This document shows, piece by piece, positions 50,508 through 58,814 of a stretch of 64,000 bases of DNA (the stretch's first letter is position 1; each line of letters starts with the position of its first letter). Position numbers and translations under genes: made by a program. The notes below the pieces were generated by a model. It searched no databases and was not told the origin of the DNA. It was given only the letters and a program-made list of their open reading frames with translations. This DNA is from Arthrobacter sp. EpRS71. Lineage in GTDB: Bacteria; Actinomycetota; Actinomycetes; Actinomycetales; Micrococcaceae. The stretch is from NCBI RefSeq assembly GCF_001512285.1, contig NZ_LNUV01000006.1:1476361-1540360 (forward strand). Direction: 5' to 3'.

Positions 50508-51083
50508 ATGGATTCCATCCTCATCCCGCTCCTGATCCTCGTTGCGGTCATCGCGGGCGTGCTCCTGCTTATTCGTTCCTTCACCAAGCGTTCCGCTGAA
50601 AGCAAGGCCGACGCCGCCGTGGCGAATGCACCCAAGGATCCGGTGGAGTTGGCCAAAGAGTCTGCAGCCAAGCTCAACCAAGAACAGCACAGGCAGCTTT
50701 ACTCGCTAATTGCGCAGGGACAGGGCATGGCGGCCATCAAGCTGTACCTGCAGGCGACCGGAGAGGGCCTGCGGGCCTCGCGTAACGCCGTCGGCGCTCT
50801 GGCGTCGCATCCCCAGCCGTTCACCCCGGAGACCCCGCCAAAAGACTTGATGTCCGACGACGACGATGGGCCTGAACGTTTCCCCTACAGGTACAGGGCA
50901 ATCGTCAGCAAGGGCGATGTCACCCGGGAAGTGAGCAGCAACATGCTCAACGACGAGATTTATGGTCGTATCCGTACATTGGCCAAAAGCGGCGACGTCG
51001 AGGGCGCGGCACTTGCTTTGACGCGCCACTCAGACATCAACATTAAGCAGGCCCGCGAGTTCATTGAGCTCCTGGACGACTAG
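50508..51083 (+). CDS. Membrane-anchored protein with two L7/L12-like units
   Basis: A 191-residue relative of the preceding gene: membrane helix near residues 4-24, a charged linker, a first helical unit (RQLYSLIAQGQGMAAIKLYLQAT), an acidic loop (SDDDDGPERFPYRY), and a second unit (EIYGRIRTLAKSGDVEGAALAL, then INIKQAREFIELLDD); cited runs are partial. The Lys pair of bL12 is not kept. Gene order and shared architecture point to a tandem duplication with divergence. Convergent with the zinc-ribbon gene only 3 nt away. Confidence 0.75.
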   Translation: MDSILIPLLILVAVIAGVLLLIRSFTKRSAESKADAAVANAPKDPVELAKESAAKLNQEQHRQLYSLIAQGQGMAAIKLYLQATGEGLRASRNAVGALASHPQPFTPETPPKDLMSDDDDGPERFPYRYRAIVSKGDVTREVSSNMLNDEIYGRIRTLAKSGDVEGAALALTRHSDINIKQAREFIELLDD

Positions 51084-51086
51084 AGC

Positions 51087-51455
51087 CTAGAAGTCGAACA
51101 AGTCTCCCAGGAAGCCTTCCTTCTTCTTACGCTTGCGGCCGTACTGATCGCGGTTATAGCCGTCGCGGCGATCGTTGTCCCTGCGGTCGTAGTCGCGCCT
51201 GTCCCTGTCATCGTACCGGGGCTGCTGTGGCCGTGACTCAAAGGGGTTGTAGATGGGCGGCGGCGCGATCGGCGGCTGGGGTGGTGCGGCGGCGGGACGG
51301 GCAGGGGCCGGGATGGTTTCGGCGGCGACGCGATCAATGATCTTGTCCAGCTCCCCGCGATCCAGCCACACACCCCTGCACTGCGGGCAGTAGTCGATCT
51401 CAACACCGCTTCGTTCGCTCATCACCAGGTCAATGGAATCCACAGGACACTTCAT
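51087..51455 (-). CDS. TFIIB-type zinc-ribbon protein with RD-rich tail
   Basis: A 122-residue protein. Residues 1-40 hold a zf-TFIIB-like zinc ribbon: CPVD ... CPQCRGVWLDRGELDKI (first pair C-x2-D in place of C-x2-C). A Pro/Ala linker and an unusual low-complexity Arg/Asp/Tyr-rich tail follow (repeats of RRD and DRRD), ending in a Lys patch and GDLFDF. Such proteins are common in actinobacteria; role unknown. ATG 51455 starts at the family N-terminus. Confidence 0.82.
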   Translation of the reverse strand: MKCPVDSIDLVMSERSGVEIDYCPQCRGVWLDRGELDKIIDRVAAETIPAPARPAAAPPQPPIAPPPIYNPFESRPQQPRYDDRDRRDYDRRDNDRRDGYNRDQYGRKRKKKEGFLGDLFDF

Positions 51456-51564
51456 GTTTGCCCCAACGATCGGCCCGGACAATTAGTTCGGGCCATCCAA
51501 GGGCCGGCCGATGAACCAGTGGGGAAACGGATGCTCCCGATGTTCATGAGGACCCGGATCCGCC

Positions 51565-51885
51565 TCAAAGGTTACGCCGAACCGCTTCGCCGTCTTGTTT
51601 GAGGTGGTGCTGCGCCCGGCGAAGAAAGCTTTGCAGCGCCTCTGTTTCCGATTCGGTGCGAACGATGGTGAAGTCCATGATCCCGGCGCGTTCATCGGTA
51701 TCCCAGACTCTCCAGCCCGTGCCGTCGCGGTCGATCCACGCCGACCTTTCAGGGCGGCCGGTACGACCAAACCAATTCGCGGTCGCTAAGCGATGTGCGG
51801 CGAGGTATGTCGATACTCTGGCCACGGTGAGGAGTTCGCCGTCCGCCAGCAACTCGTCCAGGTGGTGCGGCGTTGCAATGTCCAT
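51565..51885 (-). CDS. Small protein of unknown function, possibly frameshifted at its end
   Basis: A 106-residue protein beginning MDIATPHHLDELLADGEL, with WFGRTGRPERSAWIDRDGTGW and a charged C-terminal helix. Not recognised. The sequence beyond its stop (51483-51564) stays coding-like in the next frame (FEADPGPHEHREHPFPHWF ... GPN), so the gene may have been ~27 residues longer before an indel. ATG 51885 has GGGGGG upstream; ATG 51909 is an alternative. Confidence 0.6.
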   Translation of the reverse strand: MDIATPHHLDELLADGELLTVARVSTYLAAHRLATANWFGRTGRPERSAWIDRDGTGWRVWDTDERAGIMDFTIVRTESETEALQSFLRRAQHHLKQDGEAVRRNL

Positions 51886-51944
51886 GCCCCCCATTATCCC
51901 TGGGGACATGGCGAGGATCGCTCAGGCGAGAGGAGACGGCAGGG

Positions 51945-52571
51945 CTACCTGGCTGCTGAAATTCCGGCCAGGAGCTGTTCAAAAGGCAGCGACTCCAGAA
52001 CCGGAGCCTTACGCCCGGGCTGGGGTCCGCTCAGGAGCTGCACGAGTTCACCCGCGGCCCTGTCCACCCGGACCGAGAGGGGCGAGGCGCCGTCGTCGGT
52101 GTTTCCCCAATCCTGCGGTCCCGCGAAGATGCCCGTAGCCGCGATCCTGGTGCGCAGGTAGCTGAAGAGGGGACGCATGGCGTAGTCGAGGACCATCTGG
52201 TGTCGGTCTGTACCGCCTGTGGCACCCAGCAACACGGCCTTTCCTTCCAACGACTTCGGGTCCAAGACGTCGATGAACGACTTGAACAGGCCGCTGTAGG
52301 AGGCGCTGAAGACGGGGCTGACCGCGATGATGGCGTCGGAATTCTCGACGCCGGCAATCACGTCGGCGAGGCGCGGTGCGGCGTAGCCGGTGACGAAGTT
52401 ATTTGCGATGTCCACTGCGAGGTCGCGCAGTTCGACGACGTCAATCGTCGCGTCGTACCCGGCCGCGCGCAGTTGCCGCTCGGTGGAAGCGGCCAGTTGG
52501 TCGGCCAGCAAGCGGCTCGACGACGGGACGCCGAGTCCGGCGGAAAGTACGGTGATGCGGCGGGTTTCCAT
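51945..52571 (-). CDS. NADPH-dependent FMN reductase
   Basis: A 208-residue flavodoxin-fold enzyme of the SsuE/MsuE-like (CE1759-type) group that reduces FMN with NAD(P)H. Motifs: VLSAGLGVPSSSRLLADQL at the phosphate loop, SPVFSASYSGLFKSFID and GKAVLLGATGG. Usually partners with flavin-dependent monooxygenases; none is adjacent. ATG 52571 with AGGAG 6 nt upstream. A palindrome in the promoter suggests repressor control. Confidence 0.9.
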   Translation of the reverse strand: METRRITVLSAGLGVPSSSRLLADQLAASTERQLRAAGYDATIDVVELRDLAVDIANNFVTGYAAPRLADVIAGVENSDAIIAVSPVFSASYSGLFKSFIDVLDPKSLEGKAVLLGATGGTDRHQMVLDYAMRPLFSYLRTRIAATGIFAGPQDWGNTDDGASPLSVRVDRAAGELVQLLSGPQPGRKAPVLESLPFEQLLAGISAAR

Positions 52572-52600
52572 GGCATTCTCCTGTTGCTCGTTCATCCAGC

Positions 52601-52620
52601 TTACATGCGTTTGCATCTAA
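52601..52620. promoter_or_regulatory. MarR-like operator candidate before the FMN reductase
   Basis: TTACATGC-GTTT-GCATCTAA is an inverted repeat with one mismatch, AT-rich at its ends, about 30 nt before the start codon. Its form suits a MarR-type redox regulator, but no such gene is adjacent. Confidence 0.4.
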
Positions 52621-52666
52621 ATCAATGAACAGGGAGCCGCTCCGAAGTATTCCCGGGACGCCCTGA

Positions 52667-53626
52667 CTACCCTGTGAGCTGGGTCAGAAACGCCACAGTA
52701 GCCCCGGCAATCTGCTCCTGGGCACCGTCGCGGTCCACAGAAGGTTCGCCGTCGCCGGGCTGCGCACCATAGTTTCCGAAGAACGCATGATTCCCGCCTT
52801 GCACCTCGACGAAGGTCGCATCGAGGGGCAGCAACTCACGGGATGCGTCAATCTTGGCGGGCGTACTGAGCCCGTCTTCCGAGCCCGAGATGGACAGAAC
52901 CTGCAGCCCCGGGCGGTCGCGCAGGGAATCCAACGGGTAGGAGGCGTAGAGCAACAGGCCGTCCACGTCCTGGTTTTCGAGGGCAAAGGAGCTTGCGCTG
53001 ACGCCACCCAGCGAGTGGCCACCCACGGCCCACGTGGAGATTTCAGGATGATCAGCCATGGCCCCGCGCGCCTGGTTCCCGTCCAATAAGCTCAGATTCA
53101 GTGGCGTCTTGAGAATCACCACCAGGACTCCGGCATCCGCTGCGGGTCGGAGGATGTCCGCATATGCCCGCGCTTCAACGCGAGCGCCCGGGGAGAAAAT
53201 CAGTCCTTTCGTGGCAGAAGCCCCCGCCGGAATCAGAGTGAGGGCCGTGGGCGAATCCACCAAGGAAACCCCGGCGGCGGACCCCGCTTCAGCCGCTCCG
53301 GAGGCTTGATAGGCGAAGGGATTCAGCCACACCAGCATGGCCACGAGTGCCAGCACGGCAACACGCGCAGCCCACGCCCCAACCGCTCTGGCTACGGAAC
53401 GCCTGGGTGACCTGCCGCGTCGACGCCACAGCAGGATGCCCCAAAGAACTCCGACGACGGCGGATGTCACCAACAGCGACGGCAGGAGCGGATGTCCGCG
53501 CAGGACCGCCGGATTCCCCAACACCATCCACAGGGGAACAAGCGTGAGGGCCACTACGCACAGGCACGATACCCAGAAGAGCACTGGGCGGGGAGCGCGG
53601 GCGGGCACCTGATCTGTTGGAGTCAT
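52667..53626 (-). CDS. Membrane-anchored alpha/beta hydrolase
   Basis: A 319-residue protein. Three N-terminal membrane helices (about 18-110) precede an extracellular-type hydrolase domain with the nucleophile elbow GGHSLGG, an acid near SGSEDGLS and a late His in GGNHAFFGNYG, the PF12695-like layout. Substrate unknown. It is followed downstream on the same strand by other metabolic genes without tight coupling. Confidence 0.87.
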   Translation of the reverse strand: MTPTDQVPARAPRPVLFWVSCLCVVALTLVPLWMVLGNPAVLRGHPLLPSLLVTSAVVGVLWGILLWRRRGRSPRRSVARAVGAWAARVAVLALVAMLVWLNPFAYQASGAAEAGSAAGVSLVDSPTALTLIPAGASATKGLIFSPGARVEARAYADILRPAADAGVLVVILKTPLNLSLLDGNQARGAMADHPEISTWAVGGHSLGGVSASSFALENQDVDGLLLYASYPLDSLRDRPGLQVLSISGSEDGLSTPAKIDASRELLPLDATFVEVQGGNHAFFGNYGAQPGDGEPSVDRDGAQEQIAGATVAFLTQLTG

Positions 53627-53686
53627 TACTCAATAATAGTTCCATCATGGAGATACATTGAATGGCGCGGATGGCCCCTGCTGGGT

Positions 53687-54766
53687 CTATCGCCTCGGTG
53701 CATGCTCGGACAAGAAGTCGAACGTCTTGTCCCGCGCCTCACGTGCCTCGGCAAAGTTCAGATGGAACTGATACTCATGCGGGAGCTCGGGCTGATGCGT
53801 GGCTGGCCAGAAGAGCTCTGTCACTGGAACACCGGCGCCTTTCAGCCGATTGCTGTAAGGAACCGACTGAAGCCAGGTGAGCCCGTCACCGTTGCCACCG
53901 CTAATGAACGTGGGAGGGAAGTCGTCGGTCACGAAGTCGATGGTGGACATGGTGGCCCCGGCGTACGTAGCAGACCAGTCCTTGGTGCCCGTATAGGCCC
54001 ACAGTGACGTCTTAAAGCCCCAGGCCACGATTCCGTTAAGATCAGCCATGGCCCGGAGGTCGTATACGCCGCAGTGCAGGATGGTGGCCGCCAGATCCGA
54101 CTTCTGGAGGGCGGGCTCAATTCCCATCAGATTGGCGTACTCGGGGTTCACAGTGAGCGTGGTCATCTGGCTGGCGAGCTGGGCGCCGGCGGAGTCACCG
54201 GCGAGAACGATGCGGCTGGTGTCCACGTTCAGCTCGGCGGCGTGCGCCTTGATATAGGCGAGGGCTTCGTTGATGTCCCGTACCGCCGTAGGGTAGGTGG
54301 CTTCCGGGGCTATTGGGTAACTCATGCCGATAGTGGTGTAGCCCTCGGCTGCGATGATCTTCAGGTAAGGGTTCACGTCGCGCTGGGCCCCCGAAATCCA
54401 GGCACCGCCGTGAATCCACACCACCGTGGGAAGTGGGGCAGTGGTGCCTGCAGGACTGAAGACATCGAAAGTGGAACCGGGCTTGTACACGACGCCGTCC
54501 CGGGTTTGCAGCGGTGCATCCGGAACATACGGCGTCATTTCGTCAATTGTTGCCTGCGCCCCACGCTCAAAAACACTACGGATCAGAAGTGCCGAGGGCC
54601 ACGGAGTGGCCGAAAGTGCCAGCGCGATGAGCAGCGCCAGCAGGATCGCCAACTCAAGCTTCCAATGCCGGGTCAATCGCCTTCGGGGTGCCTTCGGTGG
54701 TGAGGGGGTTGCCGCCGACTCAACACTCTGCGTCTTGGCTTGGATCGATTCCAACGGCCCCATCAC
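53687..54766 (-). CDS. Carboxylesterase/lipase, alpha/beta hydrolase with membrane anchor
   Basis: A 359-residue hydrolase of the hormone-sensitive lipase type: one N-terminal membrane helix (about 33-55), oxyanion motif HGGAW, nucleophile GDSAG, acid in the SGGNGDGLTWLQSV region and His in PATHQPELPHEY. It probably acts on short acyl esters outside the membrane. Unrelated in detail to the neighbouring hydrolase at 52667. Confidence 0.9.
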   Translation of the reverse strand: MMGPLESIQAKTQSVESAATPSPPKAPRRRLTRHWKLELAILLALLIALALSATPWPSALLIRSVFERGAQATIDEMTPYVPDAPLQTRDGVVYKPGSTFDVFSPAGTTAPLPTVVWIHGGAWISGAQRDVNPYLKIIAAEGYTTIGMSYPIAPEATYPTAVRDINEALAYIKAHAAELNVDTSRIVLAGDSAGAQLASQMTTLTVNPEYANLMGIEPALQKSDLAATILHCGVYDLRAMADLNGIVAWGFKTSLWAYTGTKDWSATYAGATMSTIDFVTDDFPPTFISGGNGDGLTWLQSVPYSNRLKGAGVPVTELFWPATHQPELPHEYQFHLNFAEAREARDKTFDFLSEHAPRR

Positions 54767-54851
54767 ACACTCCCCCAGTCGGTGTCCCTGTGGACCATGC
54801 TAAGGCGCAACGGCGGGACAGCGAAGGGAAGCCGCCTGCGCGTCCTGAACG

Positions 54852-55364
54852 TCAGGCCAACGGGCGCGCCGCTGAGAGCAGAACCCCCTCGCCGCCGTCG
54901 AACTTGACGGTGTGAAAACGCGGACCTCTCGCCACCTCCCGAAAACCCCACTTGGAGTGGAGAGCCAGAGACGCCTGGTTTCGCGCGTTGACCACATACC
55001 AGGACCTGTCCGCCCGCTCCCAGATCCATCGCAGCCGCGCTTCGGTCAGTTTCGTCGCTACTCCGCGGCGCCTGAACTCCGGCAGCACGGTGACACCTCC
55101 CAAGTAGTGACCGCTGGGAGCAGGGCCGTCGGGACAATTCCAGTGATGCGTTTTCGCCCACCCCACGACGCCGGAACGGCCTTCCGTGGTCACATTTGCC
55201 TGAATTTCGGCCACCAGGACGAAACGCGCGGAGTCGGAGATTGCAGCGCCTATCTTCGCCGCAAAGGCGTCGGCGGTGGCGGCGGACAATCTGCTGGCCG
55301 CAAGGTCCAACGCCACAATCCCGGGAACGTCAGCCTCGATGGCAGGCCTGATCACGAACGTCAC
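54852..55364 (-). CDS. GNAT family N-acetyltransferase
   Basis: A 170-residue acetyl-CoA-dependent transferase. The acetyl-CoA motif reads VTVLPEFRRRGVATKLTEARL, with the typical R-R-x-G-V-A loop, and NQASLALHSKWGF is the conserved end of the fold. Substrate unknown. Divergent from the small ORF and CoA-transferase genes, sharing the palindromic operator at 55395. Confidence 0.9.
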   Translation of the reverse strand: MTFVIRPAIEADVPGIVALDLAASRLSAATADAFAAKIGAAISDSARFVLVAEIQANVTTEGRSGVVGWAKTHHWNCPDGPAPSGHYLGGVTVLPEFRRRGVATKLTEARLRWIWERADRSWYVVNARNQASLALHSKWGFREVARGPRFHTVKFDGGEGVLLSAARPLA

Positions 55365-55394
55365 GATTTCAGTCTAGTTTCCGAAAGTATTTGC

Positions 55395-55416
55395 ATTATG
55401 AGTTCAAGCTCATAAT
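55395..55416. promoter_or_regulatory. Palindromic operator between GNAT and CoA-transferase genes
   Basis: ATTATGAG-TTCAAG-CTCATAAT, a perfect 8-bp inverted repeat, AT-rich against a GC-rich background, in the divergent promoter region. Binding protein unknown; an IclR regulator lies at 61800 in the same region. Confidence 0.5.
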
Positions 55417-55587
55417 ATGGGATTGGCGAGTCTGCGCATGATTCACGTCACCACCACCACGTTCTGGCTCCTGCAGTCACTTTTGGGCCAGAGTGTGAGG
55501 GGTGCACTCAAATCGGTCACGGTGGGAGTGTCCGTAGCCTCTGTGGTTGCGATCCTGCTGATCCTGCCCATGAGCCTGCTGTTCTGA
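55417..55587 (+). CDS. Possible 56-residue single-helix membrane peptide
   Basis: Starts with ATG right after the operator (a second in-frame ATG at 55438). The product ends with a clear membrane helix (VASVVAILLILPMSLLF). No good ribosome site, so it could be leaderless or not translated. It ends 40 nt before the CoA-transferase. No family recognised. Confidence 0.35.
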   Translation: MGLASLRMIHVTTTTFWLLQSLLGQSVRGALKSVTVGVSVASVVAILLILPMSLLF

Positions 55588-55627
55588 CCGGCCCCGCCAA
55601 CCTGCCCGCCACGCACGAAAGAAGACC

Positions 55628-56878
55628 ATGACACACCAAACAATCGCCCCCCTGGACGGCGTCCGGGTGCTGGAACTCGGCAACTACATCGCCGCGCCCA
55701 CGGCAGGCAGGCTGCTGGCCGACTTCGGAGCTGAAGTCATCAAAGTGGAACGGCCCGGGACCGGCGACGAACTGCGCAACTGGCGCCTGCACAAGGGCAC
55801 CACATCCATGCTGTACCGCACGTTGAACCGCAATAAGAAGTCCGTGGTCCTGGATCTGCGCACGGACGCGGGCAAGCAGGCAGTGCTGGAGCTCGTTGCC
55901 AAGTGCGACATCCTGCTGGAGAACTTTCGCCCGGGCACCCTTGAAAAGTGGGGTTTGGGCCCGGAAGTCCTCAACGAGGCCAATCCTGACCTGATCGTCA
56001 CACGTATCTCCGCCTTCGGGCAGACGGGCCCCCTGTCAGAGCGACCCGGTTTCGCCGCCGTCGCAGAAGCTTACGGCGGGTTCCGCAACCTGGTGGGCGA
56101 CCCGGACCGCGCACCCGTCCGTGTTGGTGTCTCGATTGGAGACTCAATCGCCGGCCTTTATGCCGCCTTCGGCTCCATGATGAGCCTCTACCAACGTGAA
56201 GCACGACGACGGGACTCGGCTGGCGCTGCGCCGCTCACCGAGCGCATCATTGACGTCGCACTGAACGAAGCCATGTTCTCCATGATGGAATCGCTCATCC
56301 CGGACTATCAGGCCTACGGCGTGGACCGGCAGCGGGTGGGCGGCCGGATGGAGGGCATCGCTCCTTCCAACGCGTACGTGTGCAAGGACGGCGCGAGCAT
56401 TGTGGTGGCCGGAAACGGTGACTCGATCTACCAGCGATACATGCAGACCATAGGCCGCCCGGACCTTGCCGACGACCCCGCACTCCAGACGAACGCCGGG
56501 CGTTGGGCGCAGCGCGAAGAACTGGATCAGGCAATCGGCGAATGGGCAGCCACGCTTTCCGGTGCTGAAGCCCTCGCGGCCCTGGAAGCCGCCGGTGTTC
56601 CGGCCGGCCCCATTTACACCGCGGCGGACATCAGCACGGACAGCCAGTACGCCGCCCGCAACATGATCCAGAAGTTCGACGTTTCCACCGGTGAGGAAAT
56701 CCTTCCCGGCGTGGGCTTCCCAGGCATCGTTCCGGTAATCGGTAACCAGTCCCTGCCCATTAGGAACCTGGGCCCGGATCTGGGCGAAAACACCCAGGAA
56801 ATCCTTGGCGGACTCCTGAACATGGACTCCGCACAGATCAATGCGGCTTCCGGCCGCGAGGAGGCTCTCCAACCATGA
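55628..56878 (+). CDS. CaiB/BaiF class III CoA-transferase
   Basis: A 416-residue family III CoA-transferase that moves CoA between carboxylic acids. N-terminus LDGVRVLELGNYIAAPTAGR and the block VIKVERPGTGDELR identify it; the catalytic Asp of the family is in VGVSIGDSIAGLYAAFG (cited run partial). Its stop overlaps the next gene's start as ATGA. Pairing with an HMG-CoA lyase suggests activation of a hydroxy-methyl-glutarate-type acid followed by cleavage. Confidence 0.93.
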   Translation: MTHQTIAPLDGVRVLELGNYIAAPTAGRLLADFGAEVIKVERPGTGDELRNWRLHKGTTSMLYRTLNRNKKSVVLDLRTDAGKQAVLELVAKCDILLENFRPGTLEKWGLGPEVLNEANPDLIVTRISAFGQTGPLSERPGFAAVAEAYGGFRNLVGDPDRAPVRVGVSIGDSIAGLYAAFGSMMSLYQREARRRDSAGAAPLTERIIDVALNEAMFSMMESLIPDYQAYGVDRQRVGGRMEGIAPSNAYVCKDGASIVVAGNGDSIYQRYMQTIGRPDLADDPALQTNAGRWAQREELDQAIGEWAATLSGAEALAALEAAGVPAGPIYTAADISTDSQYAARNMIQKFDVSTGEEILPGVGFPGIVPVIGNQSLPIRNLGPDLGENTQEILGGLLNMDSAQINAASGREEALQP

Positions 56879-57876
56879 ACCGCTTCGAAAGTCCCCTGGC
56901 CACCACGCTGGGCAACGTCATCCTCAGGGACGTCACGCTGCGCGATGGACTTCAGCTCACCGGCAAACTCCTGCCTGCCGAACAGAAGATCGAGACCGTG
57001 CGGGAGCTGCTGCGTTTGGGAGTGCCGGCGATAGAGCTGGGCTCCATGGCCCGCGCAGATTTGGTCCCCACCATGGCCAACACACTGGAAGTGGTCCAGG
57101 CCCTCACGCCCGAGGAACTGGAGAAATGCTGGATCTGGGTGGCAACACCCGGTCACGTAGCCAAAGCGTCTGCCGCTGGCGCGCGGAATTTCCAGTACTG
57201 CCTGTCCGCCTCGGATTCGCATAACACGGCAAATATCGGGCGCACCACTGACCAGAGCCTGGCCGCTTTGCCCGACGCCGTCGAGTACACCCACGCAGTG
57301 AATGGTCGCATTCAGCTATGTATTGCGACCTCCTTCACCTGCCCGTTTGAGGGTTACGTCCCCGAGGAGCGCATCCTCTCCATCGCCAACGATCCCCGCG
57401 CCGAAGGCACCACGGACATCGTCATCTGCGACACCTTGGGGCAGGCCGTTCCCGCGCAGGTATCCCGCCTGATCACCCGCGTGCGGGATGAGTCCCCCAA
57501 GCGTCGGATCGTGTATCACGGTCACGACACCTGGGGACTGGGCGTGGCCAACACGCTCGCAGCCATCCAGGCCGGCGCGGAGATGGTGGACGGCGCCCTC
57601 GGAGGCCTGGGCGGCTGCCCGTTCGCACCCGGCGCCAGCGGCAACACCTCCACTGAAGACATCCTCTTCGCAACCCGCCCCGGCTGGCTGACCCCGGACG
57701 TCTTTGGCGAACTCGTGGTCCTTTCAGAGAAGTTGCTGTCAGAACTGGGTGAGCCGAACCGTTCCAAGGCGGCTCAGGGAGCGCGGTCCAAGGCGGCGGC
57801 CTTTGAGTGGGTCATGCCGGCCAGTGGCGGACCGGCCGCTGGCCCGGGAATCGCGTCCGGCCAGTCCACCATTTAG
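56875..57876 (+). CDS. Hydroxymethylglutaryl-CoA lyase
   Basis: A 333-residue TIM-barrel lyase of the HMGL family that cleaves 3-hydroxy-3-methylglutaryl-CoA to acetyl-CoA and acetoacetate. DVTLRDGLQ at the first strand holds the metal-site Asp, HGHDTWG the metal His pair, and GGLGGCPFAPGASGN the catalytic-Cys signature. Translationally coupled to the CoA-transferase. Citramalyl- or related acyl-CoA substrates are possible. Its stop overlaps that of the convergent SRPBCC gene. Confidence 0.92.
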   Translation: MNRFESPLATTLGNVILRDVTLRDGLQLTGKLLPAEQKIETVRELLRLGVPAIELGSMARADLVPTMANTLEVVQALTPEELEKCWIWVATPGHVAKASAAGARNFQYCLSASDSHNTANIGRTTDQSLAALPDAVEYTHAVNGRIQLCIATSFTCPFEGYVPEERILSIANDPRAEGTTDIVICDTLGQAVPAQVSRLITRVRDESPKRRIVYHGHDTWGLGVANTLAAIQAGAEMVDGALGGLGGCPFAPGASGNTSTEDILFATRPGWLTPDVFGELVVLSEKLLSELGEPNRSKAAQGARSKAAAFEWVMPASGGPAAGPGIASGQSTI

Positions 57877-58322
57877 CTTTTTCTGCCGGCTCCGCCTGCG
57901 GCCATGAGTTCCAGCCGCCTCAGGGTCTCGCGGTTTCGGACGGAAACGATGGGATCCCGCAGGGCCCTGGGCACCATTTTTCCTGGTCCACGCACGGCAT
58001 CCTCCAAAATGGAGACACGGCATTGGGAGCCGCCGAGGTCCTCCAGCGTGATCAGCACCCTGGCCTCGCCCAACGGCCAGCCCCTCGCAAGGAGTTCCAG
58101 CTTTCGGCGCGGTTCCATGCTCGTCACACGGCTGCTGTCATCAATAAGGAAGGGCCAGGAGCCTACGGAATGGTGCAACTTTGCACCAACCTGTGGCCAG
58201 TGCTCGTCCACGGCGCGGATTCTTGAGGCTCCCACCACCCAGCCGGAATAAAGCCAGCCATCCTCGATCACCCTCCAAATGTCAGCGGCAGGGGATGGGA
58301 AGATCTGCGTCACGGTGGCCAT
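57873..58322 (-). CDS. SRPBCC-family protein
   Basis: A 149-residue START-like helix-grip protein (ATVTQIFPSPAADIWRVIEDGWLYSGWVVGAS; key start FPSPAADIWRVIEDG). Such proteins bind small hydrophobic ligands. ATG 58322 is preceded by AGAGG. Convergent with the lyase gene, overlapping by four bases. No specific ligand can be inferred. Confidence 0.85.
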   Translation of the reverse strand: MATVTQIFPSPAADIWRVIEDGWLYSGWVVGASRIRAVDEHWPQVGAKLHHSVGSWPFLIDDSSRVTSMEPRRKLELLARGWPLGEARVLITLEDLGGSQCRVSILEDAVRGPGKMVPRALRDPIVSVRNRETLRRLELMAAGGAGRKS

Positions 58323-58402
58323 GGCGTTCCTCTCTGCGTGCACAACAGGAAATGGCTTGACCCTAAGCTAAGCATGCTGAGTGTTAGCCCGCCAGCATCG
58401 CA

Positions 58403-58696
58403 TCAAGGAGTTGGCTTGCTGTCCTTGCCGTCCAGCCACAGCGTGTCCGACTCATCGCGGTGAGTTCCGTCCGATCCCACATGCTTGCTGTCGATTTTTG
58501 GGCCCTTCTTGATGACGTGCACCAACGCCATTCCGTGGCCGCGGCCAAGATCGTAATCAGCCTTGAGCCATTCGAGAATCGTTCCGGCTTTCACCGAAGG
58601 GTCATTGAAGCCCTTGGTTTCCGCAATGTCAACCAGTTGCCGTGGGGTAAGCCCGGTTTTGTCTTCAATGGCATCAAGGTAAGCCTGGAACGACAT
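58403..58696 (-). CDS. DUF4287 domain-containing protein
   Basis: A 97-residue protein starting MSFQAYLDAIEDKTGLTPRQ, the family opening, followed by a helical region with WLKADYDLGRGHGMALVH and a hydrophilic tail. Function unknown. I prefer ATG 58696, which matches the family start, over the longer frame to 58753. Confidence 0.85.
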   Translation of the reverse strand: MSFQAYLDAIEDKTGLTPRQLVDIAETKGFNDPSVKAGTILEWLKADYDLGRGHGMALVHVIKKGPKIDSKHVGSDGTHRDESDTLWLDGKDSKPTP

Positions 58697-58814
58697 CTGT
58701 GTCGCCTTTCGTCGTTGCTTCAACGGGCGGAAATCTTTGGTACGTGCGGACATCCTATCGGGCTGATTGCACCATCTCGTGCTCCACGAAGGACGTGCGA
58801 CCTACACTGATCGC

